Origin: Savagea sp.
GTDB lineage: Bacteria > Bacillota > Bacilli > Bacillales_A > Planococcaceae
DNA: 17,372 nt
Reading direction: 5' to 3'
Assembly (NCBI GenBank): GCA_030152265.1
Contig: JASLHQ010000042.1
Span: forward strand, 1 to 17,372
The translations under genes and the position numbers were made by a program. A model generated the notes under the pieces. The model was not told where the DNA came from. It worked only from the letters and a program-made list of their open reading frames with translations, and ran no database searches. Shown here one piece after another: positions 7,639 through 14,968 of the stretch. Numbering within the stretch: position 1 is the stretch's first letter; every line of letters starts with the position of its first letter.

Positions 7639-8280
7639 TCACTTCCTTTTCTTCTGAATAATCCCATATCCGACATGTGCGAGTAACACAATGACGATGA
7701 ATGGGATCGTAATGCGGTATTGATACATCGTAACGACAGGCATGATCCACTGAAGGATGAAAACCCCGACGAGCCATAATAGTGCAGTCGTATAGCTGCG
7801 CAAACTCGACGACATTTTCGCTCCAATGAATACGTAATATAGAAGGACAACGGCTAACGTTATGACGTACGGTAGCTCGTAGTTGCTCTTGCGCTCAATG
7901 AGTTGCATAAACTCATATATAAAGGAAGAAAAAATAAAAATCGGGACGAACGCATCGTATAAAGCGGTCGGGAACTCCCCTTTTTTCCACCCTTTGTACA
8001 CGCTATGAATGACTGCGAGTGCCACTCCGATATAAAAAGCTTGGCGCGTGCTCGGATAAGCGAGTAAAGCGAACGGGTCTTGTATGAACATTTGCAAATG
8101 GAGCAAAATTTTAGCGAGCCACATGTATAAAATGACGTTGATAATAAATGAAAATACTTCCTCTATCGCTTGCCATTTCATTTTTGCTTCACCTTGAATG
8201 ACGATGAAATAAATACCCGCCCCTAGCAAAAAGCTTAATATAATTTTAGCAACCGTCCAAATGATCCAAGCTGAAGGCAT
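7639..8280 (-). CDS. Unrecognised seven-helix membrane protein heading the ccdA operon
   Basis: I do not recognise this 213-residue protein. It is almost wholly hydrophobic, with about seven predicted helices near residues 5-28, 41-62, 80-97, 106-128, 136-153, 163-186 and 190-208, and a basic C-terminal tail (QKKRK). It has no cysteine, so it cannot itself carry out thiol exchange, and no CXXC or haem-binding CXXCH. Histidines at 61, 92 and 202 lie inside predicted helices. It is not similar by eye to CcdC, ResB or ResC. The ATG at 8280 follows GGAGGGAAGG. Tight coupling to ccdA (6 nt) suggests a role in the same redox or cytochrome pathway, but that is inference. Confidence 0.85.
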   Translation of the reverse strand: MPSAWIIWTVAKIILSFLLGAGIYFIVIQGEAKMKWQAIEEVFSFIINVILYMWLAKILLHLQMFIQDPFALLAYPSTRQAFYIGVALAVIHSVYKGWKKGEFPTALYDAFVPIFIFSSFIYEFMQLIERKSNYELPYVITLAVVLLYYVFIGAKMSSSLRSYTTALLWLVGVFILQWIMPVVTMYQYRITIPFIVIVLLAHVGYGIIQKKRK

Positions 8281-8370
8281 AAGTCCTTCCCTCCGTTCCT
8301 AACGCTTCTTTCAGTTTATGGTCGCTCTATGAAAATATGATGAACAATCGAAAAGAATGTTCAAAAGACG

Positions 8371-8410
8371 AAAAAATATGGATGGAGCATGACGCTCACA
8401 TCCATATTTT
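8371..8410 (-). terminator. Intrinsic terminator of tyrS
   Basis: Perfect 12-bp stem AAAATATGGATG / CATCCATATTTT (8373-8384 with 8399-8410), extended by GAGC/GCTC, followed on the minus strand by TTTTTT. It starts directly after the tyrS stop codon. Confidence 0.93.
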
Positions 8411-8411
8411 A

Positions 8412-9683
8412 TTACTTGTATTGTACCATCGTGTAGTTTTTCTTACCGCGACGGACGATCGTAAACGCATCGTCTAAACGATCTTTCGCATCGACTGTGT
8501 AGTCGAGGTCTTGTACTTTTTCACCATTTAATGAAATCGCACCGTTTTGAATATCTTCACGTGCTTGACGTTTTGAAGGAGAAACTTTCGCTGTGACGAT
8601 GAAATCGACGAGGTTCACATCTTCTTTCGCCATTTCTGCTGTCGGTACGTCTTTAAACGCATCTTTCATTTCCGCGACCGTCAACGCTTTTAAATCTCCT
8701 TTAAAGAGCGCTTCTGTAATGCGCACCGCTTGCTCAAGTGCTGCTTCACCATGTACGAGACGCGTCATTTCTGCCGCTAACGTTTTTTGCGCTTCGCGGA
8801 GATGTGGTTCCGTTTCCACTTTTTCAGCGAGTGCTTCAATTTCTTCACGTGACAAGAATGTGAAGATTTTCAAGTATTTTACGACGTCTGCATCTGCCGT
8901 GTTGATCCAAAATTGGTAAAACTCGTACGGTGATGTTTTGTTAGCGTCTAACCAAACTGCGCCACCTGCTGATTTACCGAATTTCGTACCGTCTGCTTTC
9001 GTCACGAGTGGAATCGTGAAACCGAACGCATTCACTTCTTCGTCGTGCGTTTTGCGAAGTACTTCAAGTCCTGTCGTAATATTGCCCCACTGGTCGCTTC
9101 CTCCAATTTGAACTTGCACGCCGTAGTTGCGGTATAAGTGGTCGAAGTCTGCTGCTTGCATGAGCATATATGAGAATTCCGTGTATGAAATTCCTTCTTC
9201 TAAACGTGACGCGACGTTATCTTTCGCGAGCATGTAGTTTACTGTAAGCAATTTTCCGTAATCGCGTAAAAAGTCAATCAATGTCAATTCGCCAATCCAG
9301 TCGCGGTTGTTCACGAGCTGCGCTGCATTTTCTTCTCCTGAATCGAAATCGAAAATACGCTCTAATTGTGCGCGAATGCCTTGAACGTTTTGTTCTACTT
9401 GTTCCGGTGTTTGAAGAACGCGCTCTTCAGAACGTCCTGACGGGTCACCGATCATCCCTGTCGCACCGCCGACGAGAAGTGTCGGTTTATGTCCGTGCAT
9501 TTGGAAACGACGAAGTGTTAACATCGGTACGATATGTCCGATATGCATCGAGTCTGCTGTCGGATCCACACCGCAGTACAATGTCACTTTCTTCTCATCG
9601 AGTAATTTTTCTAAACCTTGTTCATCTGTCTGTTGGTAGAGTAAGCCTCTCCATCGTAAATCTTCCATTAATTCGTTAGCCAT
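8412..9683 (-). CDS. tyrS: Tyrosyl-tRNA synthetase
   Basis: A class I aminoacyl-tRNA synthetase charging tRNA-Tyr in the cytoplasm, 423 residues, the usual bacterial TyrS length. The catalytic domain shows the first ATP motif as MHIGHIVP, GGATGMIGDPSGR, the tyrosine pocket region QAADFDHLY and GGSDQWGNI, and the KMSKS-equivalent KFGKSAGG. The C-terminal S4-like RNA-binding domain contains SPSKRQAREDIQNGAISLNG and ends near RRGKKNYTMVQYK. The ATG at 9683 is preceded by AAGGAGG; upstream in-frame codons run into the leader terminator and are not the start. Expression is controlled by a tyrosine T-box leader immediately upstream and ended by a strong terminator. Confidence 0.98.
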   Translation of the reverse strand: MANELMEDLRWRGLLYQQTDEQGLEKLLDEKKVTLYCGVDPTADSMHIGHIVPMLTLRRFQMHGHKPTLLVGGATGMIGDPSGRSEERVLQTPEQVEQNVQGIRAQLERIFDFDSGEENAAQLVNNRDWIGELTLIDFLRDYGKLLTVNYMLAKDNVASRLEEGISYTEFSYMLMQAADFDHLYRNYGVQVQIGGSDQWGNITTGLEVLRKTHDEEVNAFGFTIPLVTKADGTKFGKSAGGAVWLDANKTSPYEFYQFWINTADADVVKYLKIFTFLSREEIEALAEKVETEPHLREAQKTLAAEMTRLVHGEAALEQAVRITEALFKGDLKALTVAEMKDAFKDVPTAEMAKEDVNLVDFIVTAKVSPSKRQAREDIQNGAISLNGEKVQDLDYTVDAKDRLDDAFTIVRRGKKNYTMVQYK

Positions 9684-9699
9684 TGTACTTCCTCCTTGA

Positions 9700-9955
9700 A
9701 TTTTCAAAATAAAAAAAGCCCTGCGCAAACAAATATGTTCGCACAGGGACGCTTTTACAAACGTGGTACCACCCTAGTTGAATGACGCGTATTCCGTCAC
9801 TCCTCATTGAAAGCATATTAACGCTATGCACACGTATACTCCAAAGCTGTAATTCGGCCATAGTCGCATCGTGACTCGCACCGACCGTCACGTCTCTGAT
9901 TCTGTCGTACTATTCCTACTGCGGCTCATTCATCGTATAATAAAAGTTATGAATA
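9700..9955 (-). ncRNA. Tyrosine T-box riboswitch leader of tyrS
   Basis: A transcribed leader that senses uncharged tRNA-Tyr and prevents termination when charging is low. On the minus strand the diagnostic T-box AGGGTGGTACCACG lies at 9762-9775 (consensus AGGGTGGTACCGCG). Stem I features are present: the AGAG-type bulge in TCAGAGACGTGACGG, the apical GGTGCGAG, and a specifier-loop sequence GAATTACAGC with a UAC tyrosine codon at 9849-9851 followed by A. The terminator is at 9711-9748. It fills most of the 359-bp gap between tyrS and the penicillin-binding protein gene, which contains no other gene. Confidence 0.95.
9711..9748 (-). terminator. T-box regulated terminator
   Basis: The arms CCCTGTGCGAACA and TGTTTGCGCAGGG (plus 9736-9748 and 9719-9731) form a 13-bp helix with two G-U pairs, followed by seven T (plus 9711-9717). 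It is the termination alternative to the T-box antiterminator. Confidence 0.93.
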
Positions 9956-9961
9956 ATACCT

Positions 9962-9989
9962 ATTGTAAGCCGTTTTTTTGTTTTGTCAA
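9962..9989 (-). promoter_or_regulatory. Sigma-A promoter of tyrS
   Basis: Minus-strand consensus -35 TTGACA (plus 9984-9989), a 16-bp spacer and -10 TACAAT (plus 9962-9967). Expected start is near 9955, giving a 5' leader of about 270 nt that matches the T-box. Confidence 0.85.
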
Positions 9990-10013
9990 ATCTTTTTCAA
10001 AATATGCTATAAT
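9983..10013 (+). promoter_or_regulatory. Promoter of the class A PBP gene, extended -10
   Basis: TATAAT at 10008-10013 with TG at 10005-10006 (extended -10). TTGTCA at 9983-9988 is a candidate -35, but with a long 19-bp spacer. It overlaps the tyrS -35 on the opposite strand. The start would be near 10020, giving a leader of about 23 nt. Confidence 0.75.
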
Positions 10014-10042
10014 GAATTACGGTTTTAGGAGGGAAAAAATTA

Positions 10043-12949
10043 GTGAGTCATAAACAAAATGAAGAGCGTTTTGCGACGCGATTCGAACGCAAGTATAACG
10101 AGTTCCAACAATCTAAAGCGGGATCAATTGTCCGCATCGGTTCAGGGATTGCATGGAACTTAATGATTTTGCTTTTAGTCGTCATGTTTATAGGAGGCAT
10201 CTTTGCTGTTTCGGTCGGCGCTGGCTATTTCGCTCATCTCGTTTCAAAAGAACCACTCCGTTCTCCAGAAGAAATGAGAAACGCAGTTTTCAACTATGAA
10301 GAAACGTCAGAAATTTATTATGCGAACAACGTCTTTTTCGGAACGATTAATGCCGATATCGAACGAGAAAAAACAACATTAGATAAAGTGTCACCTTATG
10401 TCATTGATGCAGTGTATGCAACGGAAGATGAATACTTTGAAGAACACGAAGGAATCGTCCCGAAAGCGATCATTCGTGGACTATTGCAAGACGTCACTAA
10501 CTCAAGCAGTCAAACAGGTGGATCGACATTAACACAACAATTAATTAAAAACCAAATTTTAACGAACGAAGTATCCTACGAACGGAAAGCGAAAGAAATT
10601 TTACTCGCGATGCGCTTAGAACATTTCATGACGAAAGATGAAATTTTAGAAGCGTATTTGAACGTTATTCCATACGGTCGTAACGCTATTGGACAAAATA
10701 TCGCAGGAGTCGAAACGGCTGCACGCGGAATTTTCAATAAATCAGCGAGCGAATTAAACTTACCGCAATCTGCTTTCATCGCTGGTATTCCACAAGCACC
10801 TTTCGCTTACACACCTTTCAAAAGTAACGTTAGCGGTGGTGGTTTAAAGAGCGACGATTTATTAGAACGAGGCATTTCACGTATGAAAACCGTCCTCTTC
10901 CGTATGAAAGAGACAGGCTATATTACAGAATCTGAATATGAAGAAGCACTCGCTTACGATATTAAAAAAGATTTCCGTGAGCCGTATTTACGCGCGAACA
11001 TTGAAGAACCGTATTTAGCACAAGAAATTCAAAATCGTACGGTCGATATTTTAACAGAGATTTTCGCAGCGGAAGACGGCATTGACCCGGAACGTTTGAA
11101 ACAAGAACAAAAATTAAAAGAAAAATACCGCATCATCGCTGATCGTGCGATGCGTACAGAAGGGTATCGCATCCATTCAACGATCGACCGCGACATGTAT
11201 AAAGAAATGAACCGTGTCGCAAAAGAATATCAAAACTACGGATTTACGTATAAACGAGAAAAAACAGACCCTGAAACAGGGGAGAAGTATTTAGTAGATG
11301 ACCCTGTTCAAGTCGGAGCGATGATGATTGAAAACTCGACAGGACGTATTTTATCATTCGTCGGTGGACGTGACTTCGAACTATCTGAAGTGAACCACGC
11401 GACTCAAGCTTACCGCCATCTCGGTTCGTCCATCAAACCACTTCTCGTCTATGCGCCAGCGATTGAATATGGTGTGATCGGTGCAGGAAGTCCAGTCGTC
11501 GATGTGAAATTTACATTAAAAGATGGATGGAGCCCATCCAACTATGTCGCAAGTTATGAAGCTGGAATCATCCCAGCTCGTCAAGCGCTTGCGATGTCTT
11601 TAAACGTCGCAACTGTACGACTCTATTACGACATTCTCGAACGTCGCCCAATGGAATTTTTACACAAAATGGGCTTCTCTCGCTTAACAGAGACAGACTA
11701 TACTGTTCCGTCAGCAGCTCTTGGAGCAGTAGATGGGAGCGTTGAAGAAAATACGAACGCCTTCGCCACTTTAGGAAATGGCGGAAAATACGCACAATCT
11801 TATATGATTGAACGCATCGAAGATAAACAAGGAAATGTCATTTATGAACACGAAGTGAATCCTGTTGAAGTATTTTCACCTGAAACAGCGTACATCGTAA
11901 CCGATATGTTAAAAGGTGTGTTGTACGGTAACGGGACAGCACCTGCTGTCACTGGACAGATGAACTTCCGTCCCGATATGGCAGCAAAAACAGGAACATC
12001 AAACGACTTCGCAGACTCTTGGCTCGTCGGTTACACACCGAACGTGTCACTCGGCGTTTGGTTCGGTTATAAAGATAAAGTCGTTGAAAATGGTGTGAAG
12101 CGAAACTTAGCACAACGTAGCGGCGCTCACCCTACGACGCGTGTCAGTGGCTTATTCAGTCGACTTATGAACGTCGCGAATGCTACGAATCCTGATGTCA
12201 TTCAAGCAGGAGCACGTTTCGAACGTCCAGCTCAAGTCGTGAACCGATCATTTTGTGGCATCTCGGGACTCGCTCCTTCTAATGCATGTAGTTCTGCGGG
12301 GCTCGTGCGTTCAGACTTATTTAACGCAAAAGTGATGGTTCCATCTAAGGCAGATGACAGTATCATTTCAGGTTCATATGTCTCTGTAAAAGGTGAAAAT
12401 TACTTAGCGCATCCATCCACACCAGCCGAATTCATTCGAGCAGGAGGAACAGGTGTTAATGAACAATTTATTCAACGAATGCTCGCGCCACTTGGTGGTA
12501 ATGCTTCGAAACTGTTCCCATCGAATTCATTATTCGCAAAAAGTGTCGTCTCAGGAAAAGTCTTCCCAGCAGACAATGTAGCACCAGCACCTGTTACCGT
12601 CTCTTACAACGGTTCGACTTTATCATGGACAGCTTCACCATCCAATGACGTCATCGGTTATTACGTTATGCGTGACGGTGTCAGAATCGCGACGATTCAT
12701 GACGGACAAAGCTTATCATTGAACGTGTCGGGTAGTGGCAACTTATCCGTCGTCGCTGTCGATATTACAGGTTTAACTTCTGCTCCAGCTTCTATTTCAG
12801 TCGAAGAAGAAGTTAAAGAAGAAGCTCCTGAAGAAGAAATCCCGGAAGAAAAACCGGAAGAACCAGAAAATCCGATTGAAAAACCGGAAGAGAAACCAGA
12901 AGAAAAACCGAATAAACCAGAAGCACCTGAAGAAGACAAAGAATCGTAA
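10043..12949 (+). CDS. Class A penicillin-binding protein (PBP1A-type) with FN3-like domain
   Basis: Bifunctional peptidoglycan glycosyltransferase and transpeptidase, 968 residues. A cytoplasmic tail of about 35 residues and one membrane anchor (36-60) lead to the GT51 domain, with catalytic E128 in ATEDEYFEEHEG, GGSTLTQQLIKN, RKAKEILLA and EAYLNVIPYG. The transpeptidase has SxxK at S462-K465 (GSSIKP), SxN at 519-521 (SLN) and KTG at 649-651 (KTGTSNDFADSW). Residues about 846-918 look like a fibronectin-III-like fold (GYYVMRDGVRIA, then LSVVAVDITGL). The last 50 residues are Glu/Pro/Lys-rich (EEKPEEP repeats) and probably disordered. The GTG start at 10043 follows AGGAGGG 9 nt upstream. A terminator follows, so it is monocistronic. 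I do not assign a numbered pbp symbol. Confidence 0.96.
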   Translation: MSHKQNEERFATRFERKYNEFQQSKAGSIVRIGSGIAWNLMILLLVVMFIGGIFAVSVGAGYFAHLVSKEPLRSPEEMRNAVFNYEETSEIYYANNVFFGTINADIEREKTTLDKVSPYVIDAVYATEDEYFEEHEGIVPKAIIRGLLQDVTNSSSQTGGSTLTQQLIKNQILTNEVSYERKAKEILLAMRLEHFMTKDEILEAYLNVIPYGRNAIGQNIAGVETAARGIFNKSASELNLPQSAFIAGIPQAPFAYTPFKSNVSGGGLKSDDLLERGISRMKTVLFRMKETGYITESEYEEALAYDIKKDFREPYLRANIEEPYLAQEIQNRTVDILTEIFAAEDGIDPERLKQEQKLKEKYRIIADRAMRTEGYRIHSTIDRDMYKEMNRVAKEYQNYGFTYKREKTDPETGEKYLVDDPVQVGAMMIENSTGRILSFVGGRDFELSEVNHATQAYRHLGSSIKPLLVYAPAIEYGVIGAGSPVVDVKFTLKDGWSPSNYVASYEAGIIPARQALAMSLNVATVRLYYDILERRPMEFLHKMGFSRLTETDYTVPSAALGAVDGSVEENTNAFATLGNGGKYAQSYMIERIEDKQGNVIYEHEVNPVEVFSPETAYIVTDMLKGVLYGNGTAPAVTGQMNFRPDMAAKTGTSNDFADSWLVGYTPNVSLGVWFGYKDKVVENGVKRNLAQRSGAHPTTRVSGLFSRLMNVANATNPDVIQAGARFERPAQVVNRSFCGISGLAPSNACSSAGLVRSDLFNAKVMVPSKADDSIISGSYVSVKGENYLAHPSTPAEFIRAGGTGVNEQFIQRMLAPLGGNASKLFPSNSLFAKSVVSGKVFPADNVAPAPVTVSYNGSTLSWTASPSNDVIGYYVMRDGVRIATIHDGQSLSLNVSGSGNLSVVAVDITGLTSAPASISVEEEVKEEAPEEEIPEEKPEEPENPIEKPEEKPEEKPNKPEAPEEDKES

Positions 12950-12956
12950 CAAAGAG

Positions 12957-12988
12957 AACTCAACTTCGTTTAAACGAGGTTGAGTTTT
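12957..12988 (+). terminator. Intrinsic terminator of the PBP gene
   Basis: AACTCAAC (12957-12964) pairs with GTTGAGTT (12979-12986); the helix continues through a T-G wobble and TCGT/ACGA around a short TTAA loop. A T-rich tract follows. Confidence 0.92.
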
Positions 12989-12990
12989 CT

Positions 12991-13019
12991 TTCGTTTCCA
13001 AACTGTTATAGTGTATACT
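12991..13019 (+). promoter_or_regulatory. Candidate promoter of acuA
   Basis: TATACT at 13014-13019 is a good -10; the element 17 bp upstream, TTCGTT (12991-12996), is a poor -35. It is the best -10 between the PBP terminator and acuA. Confidence 0.45.
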
Positions 13020-13060
13020 ATTAGATACAAGTTCGCATTGAATGATAGGTGGTGAATGTG

Positions 13061-13699
13061 ATGGAACATAAGAAAAACCATAATCAGTTAGAGAAAGATT
13101 CGCCGTATGGCAAAATTATCGTAGAAAGTCCTGTACCGAGTGAACGTTTCGCATCATACACATTCGACGAAGGTCTCGTTGCTTTTCGTCCTGCTTCACG
13201 ACAACACGCTGCACTCATCGAAGTGGCGAAACAACCTGAAGCACGTATGACAATCGCACGTATTGATGATGTCATTATCGGATACGCTGCATTTTCATAC
13301 CCGGATCCACTTGAACGATGGGCAGAAGGTAATTTAGAGCGTTTGCTCGTACTCGGCGCTGTCGAAGTATCACCAAATTATCGCGGGGCTGGCCTCGGCA
13401 AAGCACTTCTTGAAGTGACAATGATGGATGAAGCGGTAGAAAATTATATCATCATTACGACCGAATATTATTGGCATTGGGATTTAAAATCGACCGGTTT
13501 GAACGTTTGGGATTACCGTCGCATGATGGAAAAAATGATGAATCATGGGGGCCTCATGTATACACCAACGGATGATCCGGAAATTTGTTCGCATCCTGCT
13601 AACTGTTTAATGGTCCGTATCGGACGCGATGTCGACCAACATACGATCGACCAATTCGATCGACTTCGTTTCGCACGAAGATATGCGACGTACGAATAA
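13061..13699 (+). CDS. acuA: AcuA, protein acetyltransferase acting on acetyl-CoA synthetase
   Basis: A GNAT-family acetyltransferase of 212 residues, close to B. subtilis AcuA (210). In B. subtilis AcuA acetylates the active-site lysine of acetyl-CoA synthetase AcsA and switches it off. Hallmarks are FDEGLVAFRPASRQHAALIE near the N-terminus, YPDPLERWAEGN, the acetyl-CoA pyrophosphate loop YRGAGLGKALLEV, and the highly AcuA-specific ITTEYYWHWDLKSTGLNVW and DDPEICSHPANCLM. The ATG at 13061 follows AGGTGGTGA; in-frame GTG codons just upstream lie in or next to that site. In B. subtilis acuB and acuC follow and acsA is divergent. Here neither acuB nor acsA is adjacent, and a terminator follows acuA. 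Confidence 0.95.
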   Translation: MEHKKNHNQLEKDSPYGKIIVESPVPSERFASYTFDEGLVAFRPASRQHAALIEVAKQPEARMTIARIDDVIIGYAAFSYPDPLERWAEGNLERLLVLGAVEVSPNYRGAGLGKALLEVTMMDEAVENYIIITTEYYWHWDLKSTGLNVWDYRRMMEKMMNHGGLMYTPTDDPEICSHPANCLMVRIGRDVDQHTIDQFDRLRFARRYATYE

Positions 13700-13723
13700 A
13701 ATGGAGGAAGTTTCTCCATTTTT
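13698..13723 (+). terminator. Intrinsic terminator of acuA
   Basis: AAAATGGAG (13698-13706) and CTCCATTTT (13714-13722) form a 9-bp stem with a 7-nt loop and a short T run. It overlaps the acuA stop codon and suggests acuC has its own promoter. Confidence 0.8.
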
Positions 13724-13732
13724 ACATAAGGT

Positions 13733-13746
13733 TGTAAGCGCTTCAA
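13733..13746 (+). promoter_or_regulatory. cre site (CcpA operator) upstream of acuC
   Basis: TGTAAGCGCTTCAA matches the Bacillus cre consensus TGWAARCGYTWNCW at 13 of 14 positions. It overlaps TTGTAA (13732-13737), which with CATAAC (13755-13760) at a 17-bp spacer forms a plausible weak promoter for acuC. Binding there would block RNA polymerase, so glucose repression of acuC by the neighbouring CcpA is expected. Confidence 0.8.
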
Positions 13747-13777
13747 AGGCAATACATAACAAAGGGTGATGAGGAGT

Positions 13778-14923
13778 ATGGCACAAAATAAGTTTGTATT
13801 TTCAGAAGATTTTTTACATTATCATTTCAAAGACGGACATCCGTTCAACCAAGACCGCATGTATATCGCCTATCAATTATTGCGTTCGATCGGTGCTTTA
13901 ACAGACGATCAAATTGTCGCCCCTCGTATGGCGACGGATGAGGAACTACTACTCGTTCATGATGCTCGTTATATCGATTTCATTAAACGTGCGAGCGATT
14001 CTCCTGTTACACAGGAAGAGATTAATAAATATGGAGTCGGGACAGAAGATACACCAATTTTCGATAATATGCATGAAGCGACAGCACTCATCGTAGGGGG
14101 AACATTGACTGCTGTTGAAGAAGTGATGGAAGGACGTGCGAAATATAGCACAAACTTAAGCGGTGGTTTGCACCATAGTTTCCGAAATAAAGCGAGCGGG
14201 TTTTGTATTTACAATGACTGTAGTGTGGCAATCGAACATATCGTTCAAAACTACGGAAAGAAAGTATTATATGTTGACACAGATGCTCACCACGGAGATG
14301 GCGTACAATGGTCTTTTTACGACAATCCGAACGTCATTACATTATCGATTCATGAAACAGGACGTTATTTATTTCCTGGAACAGGTGAAGTTAGTGAGCG
14401 TGGGACAGGAAAAGGATACGGTTCAAGCTTTAACGTTCCACTTGATGCTTTTACTGAAGATGATTCATTTATCCAAGTATATACCGAAGCGATGGAACGT
14501 ATTTGCGAACATTTCAAACCAGACGTCATTTTAACTCAAAACGGTGCGGATGCTCACACGTACGACCCGCTCACCCACTTGCATTGTTCCATCGATTTAT
14601 ATGAGACGATACCGAAAGTAGCACGTCGTCTCGCTGATCAATATTGTGACGGTCGTTGGATTGCGACAGGAGGTGGCGGTTACGATTGGCGTGCCGTCAC
14701 TCGTGCGTGGGCGATGATCTGGCTCGTTATGAACGATATCGAAATTCCAGACGGTCCACTTCCACCGAATGTGATGAAAGAAATTCAAAAATATTATGAC
14801 GAACCGATTGACCTGCACTGGCGTGACCCCGCTGAAATATTCGCTCCGATCGAGCGACGTTCCGTCATCGATGTGAACAATTACAATGCGATGCAACGCG
14901 CTCTATCTGTCGTTTGTCCATAA
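13778..14923 (+). CDS. acuC: AcuC, acetoin utilization protein / class I HDAC-fold deacetylase
   Basis: A zinc-dependent histone-deacetylase-family enzyme of 381 residues. B. subtilis AcuC (about 387) removes the acetyl group AcuA places on acetyl-CoA synthetase and so reactivates acetate use. Catalytic signatures are the paired histidines in SGGLHHSFRNKASGFCIYND, the zinc ligands in VDTDAHHGDGVQ and QNGADAHTYDPLTH, and the glycine/tyrosine loop GGGGYDW. SIHETGRYLFPGTGEV is also typical of AcuC. The ATG at 13778 is preceded by AAAGGGTGA with about 8 nt spacing; an alternative ATG three codons upstream is poorly spaced. It follows the acuA terminator and a cre site, and is ended by a terminator shared with convergent ccpA. 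Confidence 0.96.
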   Translation: MAQNKFVFSEDFLHYHFKDGHPFNQDRMYIAYQLLRSIGALTDDQIVAPRMATDEELLLVHDARYIDFIKRASDSPVTQEEINKYGVGTEDTPIFDNMHEATALIVGGTLTAVEEVMEGRAKYSTNLSGGLHHSFRNKASGFCIYNDCSVAIEHIVQNYGKKVLYVDTDAHHGDGVQWSFYDNPNVITLSIHETGRYLFPGTGEVSERGTGKGYGSSFNVPLDAFTEDDSFIQVYTEAMERICEHFKPDVILTQNGADAHTYDPLTHLHCSIDLYETIPKVARRLADQYCDGRWIATGGGGYDWRAVTRAWAMIWLVMNDIEIPDGPLPPNVMKEIQKYYDEPIDLHWRDPAEIFAPIERRSVIDVNNYNAMQRALSVVCP

Positions 14924-14924
14924 G

Positions 14925-14968
14925 AAAAAACAGTCGAAAAATCAACTACGATTTTTCGGCTGTTTTTT
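14925..14968. terminator. Bidirectional terminator between acuC and ccpA
   Basis: A 19-bp stem (14925-14943 with 14950-14968) around a 6-nt loop, including one G-U pair, with A and T tracts at its ends. It starts 1 nt after the acuC stop, and its last base is the final base of the ccpA stop codon. Confidence 0.93.

Noticed and set aside
8341..8363. Inverted repeat TGAACA-11 nt-TGTTCA upstream of the ccdA operon as an operator
   Set aside because: The arms are only 6 bp, do not extend further and match no operator I know; chance is likely in AT-rich spacer DNA.
9871..10053. Plus-strand small open frame across the T-box region
   Set aside because: It is the reverse complement of the tyrS leader plus divergent promoters; the RNA structure explains the sequence.
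12797..13081. Minus-strand Phe/Ser-rich open frames opposite the PBP tail
   Set aside because: They are a shadow of the GAA/CCA-rich repeat coding for the Glu/Pro tail.
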